NCBI RefSeq assembly: GCF_900496995.4
Contig: NC_044006.1
Coordinates: forward strand, 32,859,120 to 32,923,119
Source: Aquila chrysaetos chrysaetos
Lineage: Eukaryota > Chordata > Aves > Accipitriformes > Accipitridae
Reading direction: 5' to 3'
Length of the DNA: 64,000 nucleotides
The translations under genes and the position numbers were made by a program. Positions 1 through 10,200 of the stretch are shown piece by piece. The number at the start of each line of letters is the position of its first letter. Within the stretch, counting starts at the first letter, position 1. A model generated the notes under the pieces. That model made no database searches. It saw nothing but the letters and a program-made list of their open reading frames with translations, and was not told the DNA's origin.

Positions 1-3000
1 AGAAAACTCTCATGGCAAATCAGTGAGACCTCTTGTCAAAGCTGATACTTGCCTGAGCTCCCCACTTCTGTAGTGTTAGTTTAGATCTCCAGTACCATCA
101 CAAACATGCCAGTAATACAGCTCTTTTGCCCTGTTCTGCATCTGCTTCAGAGCTTTTTGTGCTAAAAATTCCTGCTCTCTTGGGTATAGAAGTTTATGGG
201 TTTTTTAAGGCTGTTCCATCATAAGTGAGATCAAGATGGTGGCATTAGCCCTCAATGTTTGAAAAATCTTTCTCTCCTTTCGGGCAGCATGAGTCTCTTC
301 CCAGTTCCAGCAGCATTATTGCAGGTGTCCTTTGTGCCTCTGAATCATGAAAGCCATCATGATCTTAGCGCTGGATGGTTGTGAAGGGTTTTGGAGGGGT
401 GTCGGTGGTTTTTTTGTTTGGGGGGTTCCCACTCCAGTCTTGAGGTTCATGCCATTAATCTGATGTCATTAATCTGATCGACAGTTGTTACATTCCTGAC
501 CCTCTTCAGGGTCAGATTCTGACCCTTTTCAATACCACTGTTCATCCAGTCTGTCTGGGAGTTGCTACTGGAAGAGAGAGGATTGAATCTGATGACCACC
601 ACGATCACTGCCTTCCTCCTGTGCCACCTGTGCAGGAAAATGCAAGGATAGAGGCTCTTGTGTTTTCACAGGGTGTCATTCTTCTGTAGGGATCTGATCT
701 GCTTTCCTTCTAAAAAATGGTAGATTCAGTACTAACAATCAGATGGCATTTCTTTAAAAGCCCTTTACCTCAAAATTTCTCTTAAAGAACAGTTGGGACT
801 AGTTCAAACAGACTTCAGGTTCCACCACTGGTATTCACCAAGATAGCTCTGCCATTTGTATGGCTATCCACCTGGTCAAACCCAGTAGCTGAAAGCCTGG
901 ATAAGAAGTGATCAGGTTTCAAATGAGGGATCTAAACTGATATTCTTCCAGCCACTCCAGCATTAGTGGCAAGAGCAATTTTGGAAGGTTTCAACAAACT
1001 AAAACTGGCAGTGAGAAACTAAGTCATTTTTTCTAATTACTTCTTGTAAGATCCTTTGTAGCTTAATCTCCCTTGGAATTAGACAGAGGCTATCTGAACC
1101 TCAGCTAAATCCCACATTTCTGTAAGCGGTACCAGATGTGGCTAATACTGTGTTTGAGAGACACAGAAGGACAAAATTCTCTTAGAAATCTGTATGGCTT
1201 CAAAGCTTGCGATGTTCTAGAGACAGCATCATTTTTTCCATTATAAGCAACCTTGAATTTTCACTTAGATCATCCCCAGAAAAAAATCCAAAATGTTGCT
1301 TTATTTTGCAGACAGAGGTTAATCATTAACCTTCTAGCTTAACTTGGAACTGTGTAAAATTTGTGCAATGTTTTGGCTCCATCTCCTGAGTATCATCTTC
1401 AGCTGATAGGATGCAGTCTCACTCATGGTTTATATTAACGAGCAAAGCAAACTCCCCACATCATTGCTCAGAAGTTTTGTTACAACTGGTGCATCTGGTG
1501 TTTCCGTCAATACAGTGTTTCTCCCTATCACCATGATAAACCAGTAGGCAATTTAAACAACTTGACTGTTAAGTCCTATATTTCACATTTTTGTACTGTC
1601 TGGGTCCACTTGAAATACCACACAAATCTGGTCATTTTGATGTGTATCAAAATGCCAAAAAGGTTTCTCGAGCAACATTCTGAGTACCGTTTTGGTGACA
1701 GAAATTCCATGTGCTAAACAGGACAAAACTCCAATGTGAAATGGAAATGAGTCTGGAAAAATGAAAAAATGTTCCAAAGGATAAAGTACAACAGAGACAA
1801 TGCAGTTTTGCAGAGCCAGCCACTCAGTAGACAATATCCATATTTTTGCTTTTCCCCAGGTGTAAGTTACTGTTTCTTAGTAGCTGAAAGAACTTCTGTG
1901 TTTGAGATTAAGCAACTCATTTGATATATTTAATTTTTCATATAGGAAATAAAATGTATGTTTACCTGTTTGCAGAGAGAGGCAGAAAAATGTGCAAAAA
2001 AAACTTTCCTGTGCTGCGCTGAGTAGCTAGGTCTAGACAATGCTGTGTTCCTTCAGTATGTTGTTAGATGCATGAGAAATTCCCTTTGTGAAAATCTTTC
2101 TGCAGTTTTCACTGATTACAAGGTATGCTCTTGGGAAATTACTTTTGTTAGGTATCGACAGTCTCTTGTAACTAAACCAGAATAGTGTTGTTTGGAAGAC
2201 GTAGCACAATTCTACTTCAAAGCATTGAAAGTTTTGGGAGTTCCTTAACCCACATCGGGAACAGAAGTGAGAAGCTGGAAGTAGAAGCTTGATGGTTTTA
2301 CAATGTTTTATAAAGAGCAATTGGGGGGATCATTTTGGAGGAGTTGTTAAGATGTTAATAAATGTTTTTTATTCTTTATATGAAGTATCCAAAGTATCTG
2401 TGAGTCATTATTGTCATTAAATGATTTAATTCTGTTCAGATCCCTGTAATTAATATTCTTAGGTATGCAGGAGGATAGGCAAATGGCAAAGTAGACACGG
2501 AGAGTTTAGTATCTCATAACTGCTACAAGAATCTAGAGCATGGTGTGCTGCATGAGGAGGTTAAGAATGTGTGGAATCAGTCAGACTATGCAGTTTTTCA
2601 CCACGCCATAGCACATAATGTAGCAAATGCTTACGAATAAATTGGACTGACACTCCCAGCTGTGGACGTGGCCAGCTTCCAGTTTTAACTACAGACTCGA
2701 GTGGAGGCTACAGCTAGGCCTATGGGCTGTGCTCAATTCACTGAAGAATTGTAGTGGATGTTAGTGAGAGTTTCACATGAGGAGAAATAGTAAAATTAAA
2801 TGTCCCTGGCATAGTAATCAAACTTTTAATTACCAAAATCTTAATGCCATGCTCCTCAGCTTAGTAAAATATGGCCACATTAAGAGCAATTACTAGTTCA
2901 CATTTTTGTCCTTTCATTCTCCAGATGCATCTTGCATCTTTGCGGAGGTTTTTTTTTTTTGGCAAATCCCAGGTCTACATTTTTCAGTCTTAACCCCTTC

Positions 3001-3480
3001 TGCATAACCCTTTTCTAAAATGACTAGGATGATGAGTAGTATCAAAAATTAATGCTGACATCATTGGCCTCAGAGCTCCTCTGCCATCGAGTGTGCTGGG
3101 ACTGGAGGAACTGACGCCACTTTTTGACCATCTGCAGACCAAGGACCAGAACCGAAACAAGGGAGCAAGGAGAAAATGGCTCAGTTGCCGCTTGTAGCAA
3201 CTTTATTGTGATGCTTGAAATTCTCCTTCTGTTAGGGGACAAGAGGTAGTCAAAATACAAACTTTTTCAGATGTTAATTTTATCTGGTATAAAACAAGCT
3301 TTCCATTCAGAAACGTCTGTGCCGCTCTTGCTCAGCCAGTGGGATGTATTCTGGGAACTGATAGGGAATAATGAGACCAGATAAAGCCACAACACTACTC
3401 CCATGGAATATTGCGGCGATATTCATGAACAGCAAGTTTTGAGACCTTTAGCTAAAAAGCAGGAATTCGTTCCTGTGCTT

Positions 3481-3498
3481 GGGGGGGGGGGGGGGGGG
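3481..3498. repeat. G18 homopolymer
   Basis: An uninterrupted run of 18 G is followed by a TGGTGG stretch. It lies about 1 kb upstream of the TCAIM CpG island. Runs like this are length-unstable and error-prone in sequencing, so the exact length is uncertain. Confidence 0.95.
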
Positions 3499-3676
3499 TG
3501 GTGGTGCTCTGGCTCTGTTTCAAAATACATACCTGACGCAGTGGAGCTGGTATCTGGCAGTGTCACCTGCTGATTACCTCTCCCAATTTATTTTATTCCT
3601 CACAGAGTTAAAAGAAATCCCAGGTGAAATGAACAGCACGCTTTTCTGTTGAATCAATTAAACTTATTTTTCCATC

Positions 3677-3690
3677 TGCATAATTATGCA
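3677..3690. promoter_or_regulatory. 14-bp perfect palindrome with TAATTA core, possible homeodomain/POU site
   Basis: The palindrome TGCATAATTATGCA has a TAATTA core flanked by TGCA half-sites. About 70 bp downstream an ATGCAAAT octamer (3759-3766) sits inside a similar AATTATGCAAAT context. The pairing resembles POU/homeodomain binding sites about 0.8 kb before the CpG island. Binding is inference only. Confidence 0.3.
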
Positions 3691-4582
3691 ACCAATTTGC
3701 TTACATAACTGATGGTTTCTATTGGGAAGTGAAAAACATGCTGCACATTATGGAAATTATGCAAATCCCCCAAGGGCTGTGAGAGCGTTAACTTGATTTA
3801 AAGCTTCACTGAGCTACAGATAGTTCCTAAACCACGTCAGTCCTCTTTTTAACTTTCTCTGCCTGGAAATGCAATAGACTGTATGCAAATAACTCCAATC
3901 CCTAACAGTTAATCTCCCTTTGTTCTGAAACTCGATCAGCAATAGACGTTTTTGCTCTGAGGTTGCACGTCTCTGCATCAGCTGCTCCTTGACACCGACC
4001 ACCTTGGAAGAAAAACAGGCGTATAAATGTACGCGTCCATCGAGCGTTTGCAACTGCAGGAAAACAGCGTTTGCTTTTCCCCTTGGGACTGCAGAGCTCA
4101 CGGTTGGTTCTTGGCCCGTCTCTTTTCTTTTCTGCGGAACAAAGGAAACGTGAAGCCCGTGCGAGCGTTTGGAGAAACCCCTTCCACCCTCTTTGTCAAA
4201 AAGCAGGGATTTCTCGTGCGAGGCGTTTCCCTTCCGTGTCCCCGAGTAGCGACTGCGGACATACTCTCGCTGGAGGGAGAAGGGGCCGCTTCTCCCCATC
4301 GTGTGTTACAGGCCTCGGAGAAACGGCCGCGGTGCCACCCCGCAGCTTCGCAAGATGGGGTGCGCTTCGCAGCCACGGGCAGCAGCAACAGCTCAAGCAT
4401 GAAATCTATAGCTATTACGGGTCTGTTTCACCTAGTCCGCCGGTCCCCGGCGCGTAACACCTATGAAGCCGCTCGCACGGCCGCGGGCCCCCACCGCCGC
4501 CCCCTCCCCGCCCCGGAGAGCCCACCCGGGGAGGGGGCGGCCCTCCGCGGCCCCGAGGAACGGCCTGCGGGCGGCGGCCGAC

Positions 4583-4594
4583 TGCGCCTGCGCG
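4583..4594. promoter_or_regulatory. NRF-1-like site
   Basis: TGCGCCTGCGCG differs at one position from the palindromic NRF-1 consensus (YGCGCAYGCGCR). NRF-1 controls many nuclear genes for mitochondrial proteins, which suits a mitochondrially targeted product. Occupancy is not shown. Confidence 0.45.
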
Positions 4595-4613
4595 GGGGAG
4601 GGCGCGCGGCCGC

Positions 4614-4619
4614 CACGTG
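4614..4619. promoter_or_regulatory. E-box CACGTG
   Basis: A canonical CACGTG followed by A lies 20 bp downstream of the NRF-1-like site inside the CpG island. USF, MYC/MAX and MiT/TFE factors bind this core. A hexamer in GC-rich DNA is weak evidence on its own. Confidence 0.35.
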
Positions 4620-4831
4620 AGCGCCGAGGGCGGGGCGCGGGGAGGCGGCGGCGGAGCGGCGGCTCACGGAGGAACCGGCGGGGCCGGGAGCGCAGGCGCG
4701 CGCTGTCCCCGCCGGCCCCGGCCCCGCCCCCGGCGGGAATCCCCCCTCCCGCCGTCTCTGGGGCCGTCGGTGGGGGTGGCTGTGCCAGGCGATGGGGACC
4801 GAGCCCCGGCGGGCGCCGTCCGGCCGTGGCG
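4620..4831 (+). other. Probable TCAIM exon 1 (5' untranslated; 5' end nominal)
   Basis: The 3' border is a strong splice donor (GGCG|GTAAGC) at 4832 within the CpG island. The 5' border given is only nominal because no transcription start can be read from the sequence. The exon would hold an upstream ATG at 4792 in strong context (G at -3 and G at +4). The main start codon lies in the next exon. An alternative first exon elsewhere in the island is possible. Confidence 0.5.
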
Positions 4832-7162
4832 GTAAGCGGGGCCGGGCCGGGCCGGGCCGGGGGTGTCGGGCTCCTCCGCGAGTGGGGGACACGGGGGGGA
4901 GGAGGCGGCGGCGACGACCCCGCCGCTCCTCTCCTGCGCGGGGGGGCCGGCTCGGTCCTCGCCAGCGTCGGAGGCCGGTGCGAGGCCGAGTCCGGGCGTA
5001 GAGAGGCGGGGGAGCGGGTGTTCTGCGCTGAAACCGGGCCGGGCTCTGTCGCTCCCGCCGCCGGCGGGGTGGGGGCCGGGGGCCGGGCGAGGGGCAGCTG
5101 CCCGCCGCCGCTCTGGCGGAGCCTGCCCGCGACGGAGCGCGCGCGGCGGCGGCGGCTCCGTGCGCGCGGGCACGGGCGGGGCGGCCGTCCGCGGCGGCGG
5201 CGGCGGAGCGGGCCCGGCAGGTGTCCGGCGGGGCCGCCCTGGGGAGGCGGCGTGGCAGGCGCCAGCTCGTACGAGCGCCTGTCGCCGCCGGGGCGCCGTC
5301 GTTCTCCGGTAGCCGAGTCCCGAGGCGCCCGGCGGGGCGCAGCGCACGGTCAGCATCGACGTGCCCGAGAGGTGCCGCCGGCGGGCGGGATTGCCCGTTA
5401 TTCCGCGCCTTTTTAATGGCGGGGGGGGTGAGGGGGGCCGTGACACACATCACGAGCGGCTGTGCCGCTGAGGAGCTACGGGAAAGACCTTACCTGTAGT
5501 GACTTTTGAAGTGAATTCTCTCAGGGGTCTGCTCTAAATCGTTAAAACTGTCAGTGGTTGGGTCACTAGAGCTCATTTTCTTTCAAGCAGTGAGTGAACC
5601 GGTTTCACCCAGGTTTATTTTCTGGGCAGTGTCGTCTTGTTTATTTTCATTCTGCTTTCTGCATACTACCTTAGAGATCGAGTGTAGGTAAACACCTGAA
5701 ATAGATAATAATTTCGGCTCAAGTGGTGAGGTAGCAGCATGCAATGTCATGTTTCCAAAGGCTTTTGCAAAATGACTGCAGTGTAATTAATATTTTGTTT
5801 TGTGTTAGCAAGTTTGTGTCTTTGAGGTGGGGTGCGGGTGAAACTTACTCAAAATCAGAAGATTTTATTTTTTTAACTAAGCAATGTAACAATTTCTAAG
5901 AGGTTAGTAGACCTTTTAAAACAAGAAACAATGATGCTTTTGTCTGGTTATATAAAGTGTCACCACAGATTAGTGAGACTGTTGGTTTTTTCCATCCTCA
6001 GTCCAAATCCCTGAAGCTAAAATTACAGAGAGAGAAAACTGTTTTATTACCAGAGAGCTTGTTAATGTATTTAAGATAGTTTATGATTAGGATTGTTGTT
6101 AGGGACACTAGAAACAAAATTACTACTGTCTTGCTCACCTAGTTGAAAATCAGAAGACAAGAATTATAAAGTATTTTGGGGATATTTTAGCTCAGCATAT
6201 CTTTTTCTCACGCTGTTCGCCTCTAGTGAAATATTTGGTAAACAAGTTAGGTTGTTAGTTAAGTGTATTTGTATTAGTAAGATGCACTTCTAAAACTTCC
6301 ACTGTTTTGCAAAATAGTCATAGGAACTATCGTGCTGTATTGGAACAGGGATGGTATTTCTCTGGTAAGTGCTCATCGCAGGCGCTTTAAAATGGCGTAC
6401 TTAGTGGGAACATGTTATTTTGAAAAGTGCAAAGAAAAATATATTTTAAAAAAAAGTGCATCAAAACGTATGAGGAATAGGGACCTTCCCTCATAATCCC
6501 CAATAATTAGGTATACGTTTGCACTCTGATGTGCTAAGTGGTTTATCTCCTGTTGGAAAACTCTCAATTACAGTTGCATAGTGCAGAAGTTACTGATTAA
6601 AAATTGCTAATTTTTATGAATGCCCGCAAACTTTTGATAAAAGATTTCCAGGCATTGTTGTATGACAGTGTCTTTCCCTTTGGTTTTATATCGTGCCCGC
6701 ATAAAATAGTTGGCACATAAATTTTAAAGGATTATCATTTGTTTGAAAGTTTTCGACTTAGCAGAGTAAAAATTTACATGGAATTCCACGAGCTGGTATG
6801 TGTTAATGCTTAAAGAAAGCTTCTATTTTTTTGTTTCTATACTTCAAGACAAAAACTGAACATGGGGAAGAGCGGGAAACATTTTCAATAAATAATTTTT
6901 TAGGGTTTTTTTTCCTAATATCTTTATTCATCTTCAAATCAATATATGACAACAACCATTAATGTTTGTAAGACTCGCTGTTAGTAGAGGAAACTGAAAA
7001 CATTCTTGTGCAAAGCTTTAGGTTTTATGTGTGATTTCTCAATTTTATATTACAGTTGTGACTTCAAAAGTTATCACCTAGGATTTAAAGAATGCACTGA
7101 TAAGTAACAGGGGAAAATACTTGTGTCCCTTACTAAACAGGATATTTTTTTCTTTTTTTAAG
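4832..7162 (+). other. TCAIM intron 1
   Basis: Bounded by the donor GTAAGC at 4832 and an acceptor at 7161-7162 after a T-rich tract. A second AG at 7169-7170 could serve instead. The first 600 bp are the 3' half of the CpG island, and the rest is AT-rich with no recognised repeat or gene. Confidence 0.5.
4838..4863 (+). repeat. (GGGCC)n tract, G-quadruplex-capable
   Basis: Five runs of three or more G are separated by CC, beginning 6 nt after the exon-1 splice donor. On the G-rich strand, which is also the pre-mRNA sense, this satisfies the usual four-run G-quadruplex pattern with 2-nt loops. Confidence 0.85.
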
Positions 7163-7173
7163 TGAGTTAGTGG

Positions 7174-7200
7174 ATGGCTGAAAGTTGGCTTGACCATTGA
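7174..7200 (+). promoter_or_regulatory. uORF 2 (MAESWLDH) just before the TCAIM start
   Basis: The ATG at 7174 has G at +4 and T at -3. It opens 8 codons in the same frame as the main ORF and stops at TGA 7198-7200, only 9 nt before the main ATG. It lies wholly in exon 2, so it is independent of which first exon is used. Such a short spacing could favour termination followed by reinitiation or leaky scanning. Its effect is inferred. Confidence 0.55.
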
Positions 7201-7209
7201 GTTGCTGAA

Positions 7210-7238
7210 ATGTTTTGCTGCTTGAGAGCCGTGCGAAG
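7210..7238 (+). CDS. TCAIM: TCAIM coding exon 1 (exon 2)
   Basis: Encodes residues 1-9 and two bases of Arg10 (MFCCLRAVR, then AG|G). The start has A at -1 and -2 and G at -3. The human N-terminus as remembered begins MFCHLRPMRR, so start and phase agree. The donor is GTATGG. Confidence 0.85.
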
Positions 7239-10200
7239 GTATGGCATGTTGCTGACCTCATTTACCTTTAGCGTGTGTTTAAGTGTTTGCTTATGACTCG
7301 CATTTATGTAAAACTGGTTCAGTATTTTTGTTTAATGCTTATTTCTTTGGCTTTCTCATCTTTACAGCTTGAAGCTTTCAACAAAGCATCCACAGTTGAA
7401 AATCCCCAAAAGCCATATGCCTGTCCTCGAGTGAGACACTAAAAAAAGCTCTCAACAAAACAAGGGTTTTAAAATAGCTTAATTATGAGAAAGTGGTAGT
7501 CTAAATCTGAATATGATGTCCAATATATTACTGCATTATTGAGTTATTAAAGCTCAGTGTTTCAAAATGAGTGAATATATCTGTAATAATGAGCTTAATT
7601 TAACAAAGCTTTTCAGTGTCAAAGCTATAAGCCAAAAAGTTAAACTTCAGAGATATCTGAAGAAAAAGTAAAAAGAAAGCTGAAGGGAATTATTTAATCG
7701 ATAAATTAAATCAGTCCTAGAGTACTGTTGCTTAATGTGTTCTAGTGGAGATTGTGTTTCCTATCTTTCATGAAGTGGAGACGGCTGCCCTCAAAGTGGT
7801 TATGACCTTGATTTTAACACGAAGCCTTTCTCTGCTCTTCAGATCTGAATGAAGCTCTTGGAACAATCATTGCTCCTTGTGAGTGAAGCCATAAGCATCT
7901 TTCTTGCATTTTCTCTTTCTAAATTCATTTTAATTCATTTATTTTGTCACTTGAAGGATGCCTCAGAGTTCTGTCTTTCACCTTCAGTGAATGAATTCTT
8001 CCTTCTGTCACGCAGACTAATTTTGGCCTTTGAGCGTTTCTCTTTTAAGCAAGTTCAAAATAGACTTTTGGCTGGAATCCTCAGCCTTCCTACTAGCATG
8101 ACAGTGTTGTTTAGATACAAAACAAGGGAACTAAAGTTAACCATACTTGGCCGTTTTTCTTGTAGAATACCAGATGGAAGTTTATGATTAATAAACTTGG
8201 AAGTATGCTTAATAGTTTCCAGGTATGTTGGAACTTTTTTCCCTAACTACTGGAAACGGCATGCAATAATGTAGCTCAAGAGTGTATGTGGGAAATGGTG
8301 TACGAATAAGGGGAAGAGAGAACTGCGCTCCTTACTTCCTCCTAGCAGCTGGGTCTAGAAGGATGTGTGTTTCTTGCACGGCTGTTTGTCAAAACTGCTA
8401 TCAGATAGGTAGCTGATTAATTTACTTTTTTTTTTTTTCCTTTGTTGGAAAGAATTTTTTTTCCTTTTCACTACTTTGTGTCCACTTGCTAAAAAAAAAA
8501 AGGGGGGGGGGGAAGAAAATTTCTGCTATTTTTTTTTCTCAGCAAGACAATTATTTTGGTGTTTCTAGATCCAAAATGGTAAACCATATGACCAAGTGGA
8601 CTTTTATCCAGTGTGCTTTCCTTCCTTTCTTACCAGGTCAGGTAGAGGGTTTTTTCACGTGTCACTGAGCAACTCTGGCATGTTCTTGTCATTGAGAGCT
8701 TTTGCTCTCCATAAAAACATGATATTGCTGTGGTACTTCACCGTTTCCTGCTATTTGAGGAGGATCACGGGCTATAGTGAGTAGTCTTCAGAGTCTTTCT
8801 GAGGTGCAGCCAGCAAGGAGGTAGAAGTGTTTGCCAGTAATACATTTTATGTTTGTTTTTTTTTTTTAATCCTCCATTTAATTAATGCACATGAAAATTG
8901 TTTTTAGTCATAACAGTTTGAAATTTCATCAGTCATCTTCCATTACAAGTCTTCCATCCCACTTTTCTATGAAAACTTATCCTGTTTTCAGCAAGCTGAC
9001 TTTTAAGACCTACTAATTAAATATTTGCCCACCTCTTAGGCAGAATGCATTAGCTTTAACTGCCTTCATGCTTCTAATTGAAGAGCTGGAAAGGTTGACA
9101 GGAAAAAAAGGTAAAGTAAGGGTCATTGCGTCTGCTTGACAACTCAATTGTCATCATTTACTCTACCATTTGCCAAAATGAAAAATACTGCTTATTATCT
9201 GAGCAGAAATTTGGGGATTTTTTTTTTTTTTTCCTTTTTAATTAATGAAAACATCCAGGAAATAGTGTCACATGTTTCTGTGTCCAGGACAATTATTTGG
9301 TCTAGGATGCTGAACAAACAGCTTTGTAAAACAGTCTTGCTCACTATTATTAATAAAGTTATTAGTGAATTGGAAGCAGCTTTGCCTCAATCTGCCATAT
9401 ATTTTCCTATTTGGGGCTCACAGTTTGAATGATACTGTGAGGAGTGAAACAGCATTGTATTGCTTAACAGAGCAGAATCCCTACCCTTCTGAGTTGCTAA
9501 CTAAAATGAACATTAATCACAGAGAAAATGGTTGGCCCATTGAATTTTTTAGCCTGTGAAATCAGCTGAAGGAGAAATCTATTATTAAATATTTACCAAT
9601 TCACATTTTCTTGCTGCTTTTATATATACTGTCTCTTGGTAATCAGTTTGCTAACCTGAATATCAGCTTTGAGCTCTGGCAGGAAATTATGGTGGTCTTT
9701 AATTCAGAACTTGTTTTTCCTTCCATTTCAGTCTTCTGTTACACAAGTGTGCTCATTGCAGAACTGTAGTTTAATTTATGCGTAATTGGAGGTATTCAAT
9801 CTTTTGTACTTTCTGAACTTCCTAGAACTTCTTCAACTTAACTTTTCCTTCTGATCTTAGGTGAAACAATCTTCTTTTCCCACCACTGAAATTTCTTTTA
9901 GTCCTTGTTTTCTTCTATTTCAGTGAAGATCAAAGGGCAAAAACGTGCTTTTTACTTGATGCCTTCTATAAAAGAGTATGTTTGGGAAAGTAGGTTGTTG
10001 GTTTGTTTTTTTTTAAATGGACACAAGTATGTGGACCTCAAAAACTAATGCAGAGCTTCGTTTGATTGAACGGTGATTATTATTCCTGGGTAGAATTTAC
10101 TATTCTTTTGGCACTGCTTGACAAATAGTAGGTTTGGCTTTTTAACTTGAAGGTTCAAAAAGTATGTAAGAGTTGGCTTTTAAGAGCAGCTTCAGCAATA

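Larger units (their letters stand above)
1..4430. other. Upstream flank without a recognised gene
   Basis: This is AT-rich single-copy-looking sequence with no long open frame and no exon I could recognise on either strand. In mammals TOPAZ1 lies upstream of TCAIM in the same orientation, so its 3' end could be near, but I could not identify any TOPAZ1 coding exon here. An AATAAA lies on the plus strand near 2357, which would fit the 3' end of an upstream gene but is weak evidence alone. The short open frames between 1583 and 4400 on the minus strand look like chance frames. Confidence 0.5.
4440..5450 (+). promoter_or_regulatory. CpG-island promoter of TCAIM
   Basis: About 1 kb of very GC-rich, CpG-dense sequence stands out sharply from AT-rich flanks. 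It contains an NRF-1-like site (4583-4594) and a CACGTG E-box (4614-4619), and the proposed first-exon splice donor at 4832 lies inside it. It is the only CpG island 5' of the TCAIM start codon, which is why I assign it to this gene. Long open frames on both strands here are a by-product of high GC content. The transcription start is not resolved and may be dispersed, as is common for CpG-island promoters. Confidence 0.85.
4792..7170 (+). promoter_or_regulatory. Predicted spliced uORF 1 in the TCAIM leader
   Basis: The ATG at 4792 opens 13 codons up to the exon-1 donor. Splicing 4831 to 7163 completes GTG, then AGT, then a TAG stop at 7168-7170, giving a 15-codon uORF that ends 39 nt before the main ATG. 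If the alternative acceptor (exon start 7171) is used, the frame stops one codon later at a TGA. It depends on the transcription start lying upstream of 4792 and on the proposed splice sites. Confidence 0.4.
7163..7238 (+). other. TCAIM exon 2 (end of 5' UTR plus start codon)
   Basis: A pyrimidine tract and AG precede 7163, and the donor AAG|GTATGG follows 7238. The exon has about 47 nt of leader and 29 nt of coding sequence. A TGA (7198-7200), in frame 9 nt before the ATG at 7210, excludes an upstream extension of the protein in this frame. Confidence 0.75.

Noticed and set aside
1-4000. Searched for the 3' end of TOPAZ1, the expected upstream neighbour
   Set aside because: No exon could be recognised by eye. 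A translated search against bird TOPAZ1 would settle it.
4792-4831. ATG at 4792 considered as the TCAIM start
   Set aside because: After splicing it meets a stop within a few codons, and a TGA lies in frame just before the ATG at 7210, which matches the family N-terminus.
4461-5499. Long overlapping open frames on both strands in the CpG island (up to 330 codons)
   Set aside because: GC-rich DNA has few stops. The translations are Arg/Pro/Gly/Ala-rich in all frames, with no known domain.
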